Below are positions 49,767 through 58,590 of a DNA stretch of 64,000 nucleotides, piece after piece. The stretch lies in NCBI RefSeq assembly GCF_051433165.1, contig NZ_JBHMFS010000004.1, forward strand, positions 186,001 to 250,000, written 5' to 3'. The translations under genes were made by a program, and so were the position numbers. Origin of the DNA: Falsiroseomonas sp051433165. Lineage in GTDB: Bacteria; Pseudomonadota; Alphaproteobacteria; Acetobacterales; Acetobacteraceae. The notes below the pieces were generated by a model. It was given only the letters and a program-made list of their open reading frames with translations, had not been told where the DNA came from and ran no database searches. Position 1 is the stretch's first letter. Every line of letters starts with the position of its first letter.

Positions 49767-51386
49767 TCAGGCTCCCCAATTCCGGCCGCGGAAATCCATT
49801 GCGAAGGACTGCGCTGCGTTCCAGGCGATGTCGCGCCGCTTGGCCGTCAGGTTCACCGATTGGTGCAGCACGGTGTAGGCCGGGTCCTCACGCTCCGCGA
49901 TCTCCAGCAGCCGGCGGAACACCACGCGGCGGCGGGCGTGGTCCGTGCTGGTTTCCAGCTCACCGGACAGACGGCCAAATTCCTCGTTGCGCCATTCGCC
50001 AATCTGCCACTGCTGGCCCTGCGGCCCGTGCTGCGCCGTGATCGAGGCTGTGGGGTCGTTGAAGCTGGCGCTGTTCGACCAATCCCGCACCCCACGCTGG
50101 CCGTCGCGCGACAGAACCTGCGGGAAGTTCTCCCGCATCTCGATCTGCACGTTCAACCCGACCTGGCGCCAGCCCTCGACCAGGATCTGCGCCGTCGGCG
50201 TCTGGTTGGTGTAGTAGTTGTTCAGCAGGCGATAGGGGATGGGCTCCCCGCGATAATTCGCCTCCCGCAACAGGCGGCGGGCTTCGGCCAGATCGTATTT
50301 CGGCGCCTCCCAATCCGCGTGGAACATCGGGCCGTAATATTCGAATTGCAGCCCCTTCGGCACCGGCGCACGGCCATCCCACAGCGCGGTGGTGATCGCG
50401 TCGCGGTCGATGCTGTGGGTGAAGGCGCGGCGCACAAGCGGGTTGGCAAGGACCGGGTGGTTTTTGTCGAACACCGTCAGGCGGTGGTTCATGATCGGGC
50501 CGCCGACCACCTGGTGGCGGGGGTTGCGCTCCACCGTGGCGATCTGATCCGGCGGCATGTCACAGGCGAAATCCGCCTCGCCGGACAGCAGCATGTTGAT
50601 GCGCGACGCAACCTCCGGCACTTCCATGAAGCGCAGCCGCGCGATCGGCGGGCGGCCACCCCAGTAGTCATCGAAGGCCTCCAGGACCAACGACTGATCG
50701 GGCCGGAACTCGGCCACGCGGTAGGGGCCGGTACCGATCGGGCGGCGCGCCCAATCGAGCCACGAGGCCGATTGCTCGAAGGCGTGGCGCGAGAAGATCG
50801 CACCGACATTGCGGCTGATGCGGCCCTCCAGCGTGACGTCCGGCACCTTGTTGACGAAGCGGACCGTGTGGCTGTTCACGATCTCGATGCGCTCGAGCGC
50901 CGGGTAGGTGCGGCGGGCGACGGCGAGAACCTCGGGCGGCGGCGTCCGGCCGGGATTCTGCCCGGGAATCACGGCGAACAGGTTGCGCGCCTGTTCCACC
51001 GTCATGCCCCAGCCCATGCGTTCCGCGCTGAAGGAAAAGGCAACGTCTTCCGCCGTCATCTCCCGCCCGTCATGGAAGCGCACGCCACGGCGCAGCGCCA
51101 GTTCCACGGTGCGGTCGTCGATGCGACGCCAGGATTCGGCCAGCGCCGGCTTCAGGCCGAGATCGCCGGTCCAGCTCTGCTCGATCAGCGTCTCGGCATA
51201 GCTGTGCCAGGTGCGGGTGCCGACATTGGATTGCTCGCGCAGTGGCTCCAGCGTGTTGGTGTTGGCCAGCTTCTGCACGGCGATGGTGATGGTCGGCCGC
51301 TGGTCGGCCTGCGCGATGGCGAAGCGCGGCAGGATCAGCGCGGCGCCGGCCAGGCCGAAGGCGCGGCGGCGGGTGAGGGTGGTCAT
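49767..51386 (-). CDS. Substrate-binding protein, family 5, array copy 2
   Basis: 539-residue paralogue. Signal TTLTRRRAFGLAGAALILPR then FAIAQA; RPTITIAVQKLANTNTLEPL and REQSNVGTRT follow. Shared blocks: RGVRFHDGREMTAEDVAFSF, FACDMPPDQI, NHPVLANPLVRRAFTHSIDR, PYRLLNNYYTNQTPTAQILV. It ends FAMDFRGRNWGA. Unlike copy 3 it carries a longer loop after AERMGWG (near residue 125). The start at 51386 lies 2 bases after the copy-3 stop, using the ribosome site embedded in the copy-3 C-terminus. Confidence 0.95.
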   Translation of the reverse strand: MTTLTRRRAFGLAGAALILPRFAIAQADQRPTITIAVQKLANTNTLEPLREQSNVGTRTWHSYAETLIEQSWTGDLGLKPALAESWRRIDDRTVELALRRGVRFHDGREMTAEDVAFSFSAERMGWGMTVEQARNLFAVIPGQNPGRTPPPEVLAVARRTYPALERIEIVNSHTVRFVNKVPDVTLEGRISRNVGAIFSRHAFEQSASWLDWARRPIGTGPYRVAEFRPDQSLVLEAFDDYWGGRPPIARLRFMEVPEVASRINMLLSGEADFACDMPPDQIATVERNPRHQVVGGPIMNHRLTVFDKNHPVLANPLVRRAFTHSIDRDAITTALWDGRAPVPKGLQFEYYGPMFHADWEAPKYDLAEARRLLREANYRGEPIPYRLLNNYYTNQTPTAQILVEGWRQVGLNVQIEMRENFPQVLSRDGQRGVRDWSNSASFNDPTASITAQHGPQGQQWQIGEWRNEEFGRLSGELETSTDHARRRVVFRRLLEIAEREDPAYTVLHQSVNLTAKRRDIAWNAAQSFAMDFRGRNWGA

Positions 51387-51388
51387 AT

Positions 51389-52957
51389 TCAGGCTCCCCA
51401 ATTGCTGCCGCGGAAGTCCATTACGAAGGACTGCGAGGCACGCCACGCGATGTCGCGGCGCTTAGCGGTGAAGTTGGCGTTGCGGTGAAGGACGACGTAG
51501 CCCGGGTCCTCGCGCTCGATGATCTCGAGCATGCGGCGCCAGACGATGCGGCGGCGCGGGCGATCCATGCTGGTTTCCAGCTCATCGGCCAGCGTGCCGA
51601 ATTCCTCGTTGCGATACTGCTCGCGCTGCCAGGGCGCACCGGCGCGGCCCCAGGTGCCCGACATCTGGATCGAGGGATCATTCACGGCGGCGGCGGCGGA
51701 CCAGTCATGCACGCCGCGGCTGGACTTGTCGCCGGACTGAATTTGGCCCCAGTTTTCCACCATCTGAAGCTCAACGTTCAGGCCGATGGCGCGCCAGCCT
51801 TCGACGTTGATCTGCGCCGTCGCGGTCTGGTTGGTGTAGTAGTTGTTGAGGCAGCGATAGGGGATGGCCTCGCCGCGATAGCCGGCCTCACGCAGCAGGC
51901 GGCGCGCCTCGGCTGGGTCGAATTTGGGCACCTCGATATCGGCAAGGAACATGTCGCCGTAGAATTCCCATTGCAGACCGCGCGGCACCGACGTGCGGCC
52001 GCCCCACAGCGCGGCGACGATCGCCTCGCGGTCGATGCTGTGGCTCATCGCCCGGCGGATCAGCGGGTTGGCCAGCACGGGGTGGGATTTGTTGAAGACC
52101 AGGTAACGGGTGTTGTTGATCGGGCCACCCGCAACCTCGAAGCGCGGATCGGCGGCGATGCGCGCGATCTGGTCGGGCGGGATGTCGGAGGCGAATTCGG
52201 CCTCACCGGAGACCAGCATGTTCACGCGGCTGGCCACTTCCGGCACTTCGGCGAAGCGCAGCCGGCGGATCGGCGGCCGGCCCTGCCAATGCTCGTCGAA
52301 GGCCTCAAGCGTCAGCATTTGGTCCGGCCGGTATTCCGCGATGCTGTAGGGGCCGGTGCCGACGGGCCTGCGCGCCCAATCCATCCAGGATGACGCAGCC
52401 TCGAAGGCGCGGCGGTTGGCGATGACGGCGGCGGTGCGCGCCATGCGGCCTTCCAGCACGATGTCCGGCACCTTGTTCACCAGGCGCACGCGGTGCGACC
52501 CCACAATCTCGATCCGCTCGAAGCCCGGAAACAGGCGGCGCGCGCCTTGCACCACGGCGGTCGGCACTTCGCGTGCGCCGCCACCCCACATGCGGTCGGT
52601 GCCGAATGAGAAGGCAACATCCTCCGCCGTGAAGGCATCGCCATTGTGGAAGCGCACGCCCTCGCGCAGCGTGAATTCCACGGTGCGGTCATCGATGCGT
52701 TCCCATGCCGTGGCGAGGCCGGGCTGCAACGACATGTCGCCAACCCAGTCGGTATCGACCAGCGGTTCCACATAGTTGCGGAAGATGCGCGTGCCGACAT
52801 TGGATTGCTCGCGCAGCATCTCCAGCGTGTTGGAGGTGCTGATGTTCTGCACCGCGACCGTCACGGTCGGGCGGCTATCGGCCTGCGCGATAGCCGGCGC
52901 GGGCAGGGCCAGGCTTGCGGCGCCGAGCTTCAGCGCGGAACGACGAGACATCTTCAT
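51389..52957 (-). CDS. Substrate-binding protein, family 5, array copy 3
   Basis: 522-residue paralogue, the shortest of the five. Signal KMSRRSALKLGAASLALPAP then AIAQA; RPTVTVAVQNISTSNTLEML and REQSNVGTRI follow. Shared blocks: EGVRFHNGDAFTAEDVAFSF, FASDIPPDQI (Ser where the others have Cys), SHPVLANPLIRRAMSHSIDR, PYRCLNNYYTNQTATAQINV. It ends FVMDFRGSNWGA. The MKM start at 52957 is used; MSRRSAL six bases later is an alternative. Changes cluster around the hinge and ligand-pocket segments, suggesting a different ligand preference. Confidence 0.95.
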   Translation of the reverse strand: MKMSRRSALKLGAASLALPAPAIAQADSRPTVTVAVQNISTSNTLEMLREQSNVGTRIFRNYVEPLVDTDWVGDMSLQPGLATAWERIDDRTVEFTLREGVRFHNGDAFTAEDVAFSFGTDRMWGGGAREVPTAVVQGARRLFPGFERIEIVGSHRVRLVNKVPDIVLEGRMARTAAVIANRRAFEAASSWMDWARRPVGTGPYSIAEYRPDQMLTLEAFDEHWQGRPPIRRLRFAEVPEVASRVNMLVSGEAEFASDIPPDQIARIAADPRFEVAGGPINNTRYLVFNKSHPVLANPLIRRAMSHSIDREAIVAALWGGRTSVPRGLQWEFYGDMFLADIEVPKFDPAEARRLLREAGYRGEAIPYRCLNNYYTNQTATAQINVEGWRAIGLNVELQMVENWGQIQSGDKSSRGVHDWSAAAAVNDPSIQMSGTWGRAGAPWQREQYRNEEFGTLADELETSMDRPRRRIVWRRMLEIIEREDPGYVVLHRNANFTAKRRDIAWRASQSFVMDFRGSNWGA

Positions 52958-52960
52958 GGC

Positions 52961-54544
52961 TCAGGCCCCCCAGTTCTGGCGGCGGAAATCCATCACGAAG
53001 GACTTGGCCGGGCGCCAGGTGATGGTGCGGCGTTTTGCGGTGAAATTGGCGGTCTGGTGGATGACGTTTACCACCGGGTCCTCACGCTCCATGATCTGGA
53101 GCATGCGCGCCCAGATGGCCGCGCGGCGCGTGCGGTCCGTGCCGGACTCCAGCTGCGGGACCAGCGCCATGAACTCCGCATTCTTCCACATGCCGTTGCG
53201 GCTGAGCGAGCCGCGCGGGCCATAGGTGGTGGGAACGAAGGAGACGGGGTCGTTGAAGAACGATGTGACGGAGTGTTCGAACATGCCGCGGCCGGGACCG
53301 GCGGCCTGCACCTGGCCCCAATTCTCGACCATCTGCATTTCGACATTCAGCCCGGCCGCGCGCCACATCTCCATCATCACCTGGCCGGTGGAATTCTGGT
53401 TGGTGTAGTAGTTGTTGAGCATGCGATACGGGATCGGGTCGCCGCGGTAATTCGCCTCGCGCAGCAGGCGGCGGGCTTCCGCGACGTCGAAGCGCGGCAC
53501 GGACCAGTCCGGTGCCATCATGCTTTCGAAGAACGGGAATTGCAGGCCGTTCGGCACTTCCGTGCGGCCTGCCCACAGGCTGTCCACGATCGCCTTGCGG
53601 TCCACCGCATGCGTCATGGCGCGGCGCACCAGCGGGTTCTCCAGCACGGGATGCGTCGTGTCGAAATGCGTGACGCGGTGGTTCATGATGACGCCGCCCA
53701 CCACCTCGAAGCGCGGATCACGCTCGATGGTGGCGATCTGGTCGGGCGTGATGTCGCAGGCGAAGTCGTATTCGCCGGCGAACATGCCGTTGATGCGGGA
53801 GGCCAGCTCCGGCACTTCCAGGAAGCGGATCTGGCGGATCGGCGGGCGGCCGCCCCAGTAGTCGTCAAACGCCTCCAGCACCAGGCGGCTGTCCACCCGC
53901 CATTCGGCGACGCGGTAGGGGCCGGTGCCGATCGGCATCTGGAAGAAGGGGCTCCAGCCACCGGCGCGGGCGAAGGCCTCACCCGGCACGATGCTGCCGG
54001 CGCGGTGGGACAGTCGGCCTTCCAGCGTGACGTCGCCGGTGCGGTTCACCCAGCGCAGGCGACGCGGGCCGAGGATTTCCACCTTCTCGAAGCCCGGGAA
54101 GGTGCCGCGCGCACCGGCGGCCACTTCTGGCGGCGGGGCGGCGGGGCCGGCGAGACCCGGGCGGCCGAACATGCGTTCCGCGCTGAAAGTGAAGGCGACA
54201 TGTTCCGCCGTCAACTTCGTGCCATCATGGAAACGCACATCTTCCCGCAGATCGAGCTCGATCGTGCGTTCATTGATGCGGCGCCAAGCGGTGGCGAGAC
54301 CCGGACGCAGCGCGAGATTGCCGGTCCAGTCCGTATCGATCAGCGGTTCCTTGTACAGATTGTACCAGCGCGTGCCGACATTGCTGGCTTCCCGCAGGAT
54401 ATCCAGCGTGCCGTTGTTGCCGATCTTCTGCACCGCGATGGTGATGACGGGCCGCTGATCCGCCTGGGCGATGGCGAAGCGCGGCAGGGTGGCCGCGGCC
54501 GCGCCGATGGGTGCGGCGGCGAGCAGGCTGCGACGGTTGAGCAT
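52961..54544 (-). CDS. Substrate-binding protein, family 5, array copy 4
   Basis: 527-residue paralogue. Signal LNRRSLLAAAPIGAAAATLP then RFAIAQA; RPVITIAVQKIGNNGTLDIL and REASNVGTRW follow (REAS where the others have REQS). Shared blocks: EDVRFHDGTKLTAEHVAFTF, FACDITPDQI, THPVLENPLVRRAMTHAVDR, PYRMLNNYYTNQNSTGQVMM. It ends FVMDFRRQNWGA. Its terminal codons TGG GGG GCC TGA supply the GGGGG ribosome site of copy 3, three bases away. Ligand unknown. Confidence 0.95.
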   Translation of the reverse strand: MLNRRSLLAAAPIGAAAATLPRFAIAQADQRPVITIAVQKIGNNGTLDILREASNVGTRWYNLYKEPLIDTDWTGNLALRPGLATAWRRINERTIELDLREDVRFHDGTKLTAEHVAFTFSAERMFGRPGLAGPAAPPPEVAAGARGTFPGFEKVEILGPRRLRWVNRTGDVTLEGRLSHRAGSIVPGEAFARAGGWSPFFQMPIGTGPYRVAEWRVDSRLVLEAFDDYWGGRPPIRQIRFLEVPELASRINGMFAGEYDFACDITPDQIATIERDPRFEVVGGVIMNHRVTHFDTTHPVLENPLVRRAMTHAVDRKAIVDSLWAGRTEVPNGLQFPFFESMMAPDWSVPRFDVAEARRLLREANYRGDPIPYRMLNNYYTNQNSTGQVMMEMWRAAGLNVEMQMVENWGQVQAAGPGRGMFEHSVTSFFNDPVSFVPTTYGPRGSLSRNGMWKNAEFMALVPQLESGTDRTRRAAIWARMLQIMEREDPVVNVIHQTANFTAKRRTITWRPAKSFVMDFRRQNWGA

Positions 54545-54547
54545 GGA

Positions 54548-56170
54548 TCAGATTCCCCAGTTGCCAGCGCGGAAATCCATCGCGAAGGCAGGGCTCGCCT
54601 TCCAGCGGATGTCGCGGCGCTTGGCGGTGAAGGTCGCGTTCTGATGGATGACGGTGAAGGCGGGATCCTCGCGCTCTGCGATCTCCAGCATCCGGCGGAA
54701 TACGGCGCGCCGGCGGGCGCGGTCGGTACTGGTTTCCAGCTCGACCGACAGGCGGTTCAGTTCCTCATTCGTCCATTCGCCGACCTGCTGCTGCTGGCCG
54801 TTCGGGCCGTGCTGGTTGACGATGGAGGAAACCGGATCGTTGAAGGGCGCGCTATTCGACCAGTCGCGAATGGCGCGCGGGCTGGAGCGGTCGAAGATCT
54901 GCGCCCAGTTCTCCTTCATCTCGATCTGCACGTTCAGCCCGACCGAACGCCACATCTCCACCAGCACCTGCGCCGTGGCGGTCTGGTTGGTGTAGTAGTT
55001 GTTCAGCAGGCGATAGGGGATGGGCTCCCCGCGATAGCCGGCCTCGCGCAGCAGGCGGCGCGCTTCCGCCGGATCATAAGCCGGCACCGACCAGTCCGAG
55101 TGAAACATCTCGCCGTAATAGTCCCACTGCAGGCCCTTCGGCACGACGGTGCGACCGGCCCAGAGGCTGTCGACGATGGCCTGGCGGTCCATCGAATGGG
55201 TGATGGCGCGGCGGACCCGCGGGTCACGCAGCTGCGGATGGTTCTTGTCGAACACAGTCAGCCGGTGGTTCAGGATGGTGCCGCCCTGCACTTCGAAAGC
55301 ACGGTTGCGCTCGACGGCCTCGATCTGGTCCGGCGGCAGGTCGCAGGCGAATTGGTATTCACCGGAGAGCAGGCCGTTGATGCGGGAGGACACCTCCGGC
55401 ACCTCGAGGAAGCGGATCTGCCGCAGTGGTGGGCGGCCGCCCCAATAGGCGTCATGCGCCACCAGGGTGAGCGACACGTCCGGGCGGAACTCCGCAACCA
55501 TGTAGGGACCGGTGGTCACCGGCTTGCGCGCCCATTCGAGCCAGCTGCCGGCTGCCTCATAGGCGCGGCGATTCATGATGTCGCTGCCGTAGCGGGCGAG
55601 GCGGCCTTCCATCGTCACATCCGGCGTGCGGTTGACGAAGCGGACCGTGTACTTGTCCACCGCCTCGACCTTCTCCAGCGACGGCCAGTTGCGGCGGGCG
55701 ACGGCGGAAACCTCGGGCGGCACTTCCTTGCCCTGCAGGTTGGCGCCGGGCACGCTGGCGAACAGCGTGACGCCCTGCGGCGCACCCTGGCCAGTGCCGA
55801 ACATCCGTTCCGGCCCGAAGGTGAACACCACATCATCGGCGGTGAGTTCGTCGCCATTGTGGAAGCGCACGCCCTGGCGGAGCTTCAGTTCCACCGTGCG
55901 ATCGTCGATCCGGCGCCACTCGGTCGCCAGCGCCGGCACGCTTCGCAGGTCACCGGTCCAGTCGCGCGCGATCAACCCTTCCCAGATCGACGAGAAGAAC
56001 ACGCGCTCCCCCACATTGGACTGCTCGCGCAGCACTTCGAGGGTGTTGCTGTTCACCACCTTCTGCACGGCGATGGTGATGGAGGGGCGGGTGTCGCCCT
56101 GCGCGATAGCGAAGCGCGGCAGCGCCAGCGTGGCGGGTGCGGCGAGAATCAAGCGGCGGGAGATCTGCAT
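54548..56170 (-). CDS. Substrate-binding protein, family 5, array copy 5 (hydrolase-proximal)
   Basis: 540-residue paralogue, first of the array to be transcribed. Signal QISRRLILAAPATLALPRFA then IAQ; RPSITIAVQKVVNSNTLEVL and REQSNVGERV follow. Shared blocks: QGVRFHNGDELTADDVVFTF, FACDLPPDQI, NHPQLRDPRVRRAITHSMDR, PYRLLNNYYTNQTATAQVLV. It ends FAMDFRAGNWGI. The ATG at 56170 follows AAGGAGAA; that ribosome site overlaps the TAA stop of the hydrolase gene 11 bases upstream. It is presumably the best-expressed receptor if polarity applies. Confidence 0.95.
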   Translation of the reverse strand: MQISRRLILAAPATLALPRFAIAQGDTRPSITIAVQKVVNSNTLEVLREQSNVGERVFFSSIWEGLIARDWTGDLRSVPALATEWRRIDDRTVELKLRQGVRFHNGDELTADDVVFTFGPERMFGTGQGAPQGVTLFASVPGANLQGKEVPPEVSAVARRNWPSLEKVEAVDKYTVRFVNRTPDVTMEGRLARYGSDIMNRRAYEAAGSWLEWARKPVTTGPYMVAEFRPDVSLTLVAHDAYWGGRPPLRQIRFLEVPEVSSRINGLLSGEYQFACDLPPDQIEAVERNRAFEVQGGTILNHRLTVFDKNHPQLRDPRVRRAITHSMDRQAIVDSLWAGRTVVPKGLQWDYYGEMFHSDWSVPAYDPAEARRLLREAGYRGEPIPYRLLNNYYTNQTATAQVLVEMWRSVGLNVQIEMKENWAQIFDRSSPRAIRDWSNSAPFNDPVSSIVNQHGPNGQQQQVGEWTNEELNRLSVELETSTDRARRRAVFRRMLEIAEREDPAFTVIHQNATFTAKRRDIRWKASPAFAMDFRAGNWGI

Positions 56171-56181
56171 GGGAATTCTCC

Positions 56182-57741
56182 TTATTCGGCAGCGGCGGCG
56201 CGCAGGACGGGCGGCGCCGGACGGCGCTCCTCGAGGCCCTGCGGCGTGGCGCGGAAATGGGTGAGGGTGCGGTCGGCGTGGCGCATGCGCAGCGACAGTG
56301 CGCGCTGCGCGTAGTCCTTCACGCGGGCTGCGTAGTCCGGGTCCTCGGCGCGGTTCTCGAACTGGTTCGGGTCGCGCTTCAGGTCGAAGAACAGCGGCGG
56401 CAGGGCGGCGAAGTGGACGTATTTGTAGTCGGCATCCTGCACGACGCAGAGGCTGGAGCTGTCCATCGTCAGGCCCAGCGCGGTCTCCGGCTGGGAGTAG
56501 TGGATGTCGCGGAAGTCGTATTCGTAATGGTGCAGCTCGCGCCAATCGGCGGGCTTCTGTCCGGCCAGCACCGGCAGCAGCGAACGGCCGTCACAGGCGC
56601 GCGGCACCTGGCCGCCAAGCAGGTCGAGGATGGTCGGCATCACATCGACGCTTTCCGTCAGCGTGTCGTCGATGAAGCCGGCGCGTGCACCGGCGCCCTT
56701 CACCACCAACGGGATGCGGAAGCTCTGGTCGAAATAGCCGAGCTTGCCGAGCAGCCAATGGTCGCCCAGCTGCTCGCCATGGTCCGAGGTGAAGATGATC
56801 GTCGTGTCATCCCACTGCCCGGTCTGCTCGAGATAGGCGAAGACGCGGCCGAGCGCGTCATCGATCTCGGTCATCAAACCGCAGTAGCTGGCGCGCATCT
56901 GGCGGATGCTGGCCTCGTCCAGCCCGGCGCCGGCACCCTCGCCGCCGCGGAAGAAGCTCGCCTGGCCGATGGCGCGCAGATAGTGACGCAGCATCGGGTG
57001 CTGCTCGGCCTCCTCCTCCCAGCGCGGTGCGCGGATGGGGCCGGGCATGTCGGCCGGGTCGTACATGGTGTTGTACGGCGCCGGCGCGATGAAGGGCGGG
57101 TGCGGGCGGTAGTAGCCGAGATGCAGGAACCAGGGCTTGTCGCCCTTGCCCTTCAGATAGGTCAGCGCCTTTTCCGTGAAGAAGCTGGTGTCGGACAATT
57201 CGGACGGGATGCGCGACGGACGATTGGTCGCACCCGGCACGGCGTCCTCGCCTTCCGGCAGCCAGATATCCTCGCGCTTCGCCGGCAGCTCGTAGCCCTG
57301 GTGCGCGAGCCAGCCGAAATAGCCATCCATGCTCGGCTCAAACGCGCCAACGCTGCGAAAGCCGTCCATCAGGTCGCCGAGCGTGGTGAAGCGCGGATCC
57401 TTCGGGCCGGTGCTGCGCGGGTCCGGCGTGGTGGTGGTGTAGCCGATCAGCGCCGGGTCATAGCCGATCAGGCGAAGCTGCTTGCCGAGGTTGGTGTGGC
57501 GAGCATCCAGCGGCACCGTGTTCTGCACGGCGCGATGGTTCATCAGATACAGGCCGGTCAGCAGGCTGGCCCGCGCTGGGCCGCAGGGCACGGTGTTGGT
57601 GACATGGTTGCGGAACGTCACGCCCTCGCGGCACAGGCGATCCAGGTTCGGCGTGCGGAGAAAATCCGCGCCGAGGGCGGGCACGAAATCCGCCCGCCAC
57701 TGATCCACCACGATGAGAAGAACGTTCTTCCGCTTTGCCAT
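56182..57741 (-). CDS. pehA: Phosphonate monoester hydrolase (PehA-type sulfatase superfamily)
   Basis: 519-residue cytoplasmic enzyme closely resembling characterised Rhizobium/Burkholderia phosphonate monoester hydrolases, which cleave phosphonate monoesters and, promiscuously, phosphodiesters, sulfate esters and sulfonates. Metal/active-site motifs: VDQWRADF, the formylglycine-type nucleophile VPCGPARASLLTGLYLMNHR (C-x-P-x-R), IGYTTTTPDPR, FIFTSDHGEQLGDHWLLGKL-like IFTSDHGEQLGDHWLLGKLG, and HFAALPPLFFDLKRDPNQFE. No signal peptide, so substrates must be imported intact. Maturation needs a sulfatase-modifying enzyme, not in the window. ATG 57741 (GGAG upstream) is preferred over 57756. Confidence 0.93.
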   Translation of the reverse strand: MAKRKNVLLIVVDQWRADFVPALGADFLRTPNLDRLCREGVTFRNHVTNTVPCGPARASLLTGLYLMNHRAVQNTVPLDARHTNLGKQLRLIGYDPALIGYTTTTPDPRSTGPKDPRFTTLGDLMDGFRSVGAFEPSMDGYFGWLAHQGYELPAKREDIWLPEGEDAVPGATNRPSRIPSELSDTSFFTEKALTYLKGKGDKPWFLHLGYYRPHPPFIAPAPYNTMYDPADMPGPIRAPRWEEEAEQHPMLRHYLRAIGQASFFRGGEGAGAGLDEASIRQMRASYCGLMTEIDDALGRVFAYLEQTGQWDDTTIIFTSDHGEQLGDHWLLGKLGYFDQSFRIPLVVKGAGARAGFIDDTLTESVDVMPTILDLLGGQVPRACDGRSLLPVLAGQKPADWRELHHYEYDFRDIHYSQPETALGLTMDSSSLCVVQDADYKYVHFAALPPLFFDLKRDPNQFENRAEDPDYAARVKDYAQRALSLRMRHADRTLTHFRATPQGLEERRPAPPVLRAAAAE

Positions 57742-57788
57742 GCCGAGCCACTCCATTCGTTGGAGCGGGGCTTAACTGGCGAACCGCG

Positions 57789-57804
57789 ACCGTCTTGTGA
57801 CGGT
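57789..57804. other. Small perfect hairpin in the hydrolase-transferase gap
   Basis: ACCGTC, loop TTGT, GACGGT lies 6 bases past the hexapeptide transferase stop and 48 bases before the hydrolase start, within the largest gap (68 bases) of the operon. It could be an attenuator or RNA-processing site. No U-run follows, so full termination is unlikely. Confidence 0.35.
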
Positions 57805-57809
57805 GAGGC

Positions 57810-58469
57810 TTAGACTTCGTGACAGAAGGCGGGATCGTATTTGTCGCAGAAGGACTCTGCGGACATATCCCGCATGTCGTCCAGACCCTTCGCCAATTGC
57901 TCCCGCGTCCAATCCCACCAGGCGATGCGCTGCAGACTTTCGCGCACCGCTTCGCTGAACCGGAAGCGCAGGACCCGTGCCGGATTCCCGACCGCGACCG
58001 CGAAGGGTGGAATGTTCTTCGTCACCACCGCGCCGGCACCGATGGCAGCTCCCGTGCCGATGGAAACCCCCGGCAGCACGATGGCGCCGTGGCCGAGCCA
58101 CACGTCATGCCCCAGCGTCACATGCGCGCCGCGCCGCCAATCGAAGAACCCGGCTTCATCTGCGCCGAGGCCATAGGCGCTTGCCCGGTAGGTGAAGTGG
58201 TTCAGCGCCACGCGATCCAGCGGATGGTTGCCGGGGTTGATGCGCGTGTGGCTGGCGATGGAGCAGAACTTGCCGATCGTCGCGTAGATGATCTGGCTGT
58301 CATGCACGACGTAGGAATAGTCGCCGAAGTCCGTCTCCGCGATGGAGGTGCGGGCGCCGACCTCGGTGTAGATGCCGAAGCGCGTGTCGCGCACGCTGGC
58401 GGTGGGGTCGATGCAGGGTTCCAGGCCCAAGGTCTTCCTGGCCGTGGCGGGGTCTCGATACAGGGTCAT
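57810..58469 (-). CDS. Phosphonate-associated hexapeptide-repeat transferase
   Basis: 219-residue left-handed beta-helix acyltransferase of the phosphonate-metabolism hexapeptide family found in phn clusters (the family I recall as TIGR03308). Characteristic blocks: FGIYTEVGARTSIAETDFGD, YSYVVHDSQIIYATIGKFCS, IASHTRINPGNHPLDRVALN, HFTYRASAYGLG, WRRGAHVTLGHDVWLGHGAI, VVTKNIPPFAVAVGNPARVL. It probably acylates an aminophosphonate or related small molecule. The ATG at 58469 gives MTLYRDPATARKTLG. It is the likely first gene of the pehA-SBP-ABC operon, divergent from pobA. Confidence 0.9.
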   Translation of the reverse strand: MTLYRDPATARKTLGLEPCIDPTASVRDTRFGIYTEVGARTSIAETDFGDYSYVVHDSQIIYATIGKFCSIASHTRINPGNHPLDRVALNHFTYRASAYGLGADEAGFFDWRRGAHVTLGHDVWLGHGAIVLPGVSIGTGAAIGAGAVVTKNIPPFAVAVGNPARVLRFRFSEAVRESLQRIAWWDWTREQLAKGLDDMRDMSAESFCDKYDPAFCHEV

Positions 58470-58590
58470 GCGGGTCCATCCTGGGATGCCGGCGGCCATA
58501 GCCCGTGTCGTGTTGCGCAGGCTTGATACTTTGATGACCATGTCACGACGCGGCAGGGGCGCGCGCCGGATCACGCGCCTCGGCAGGCGG

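Noticed and set aside
52646..56314. A 1222-codon open frame on the plus strand, antisense to the receptor array
   Set aside because: It mirrors the minus-strand SBP genes; in very GC-rich genes the opposite strand often lacks stops. The product has no domain pattern, while all minus-strand frames have signal peptides, family motifs and ribosome sites. Its length reflects the repeated paralogues.
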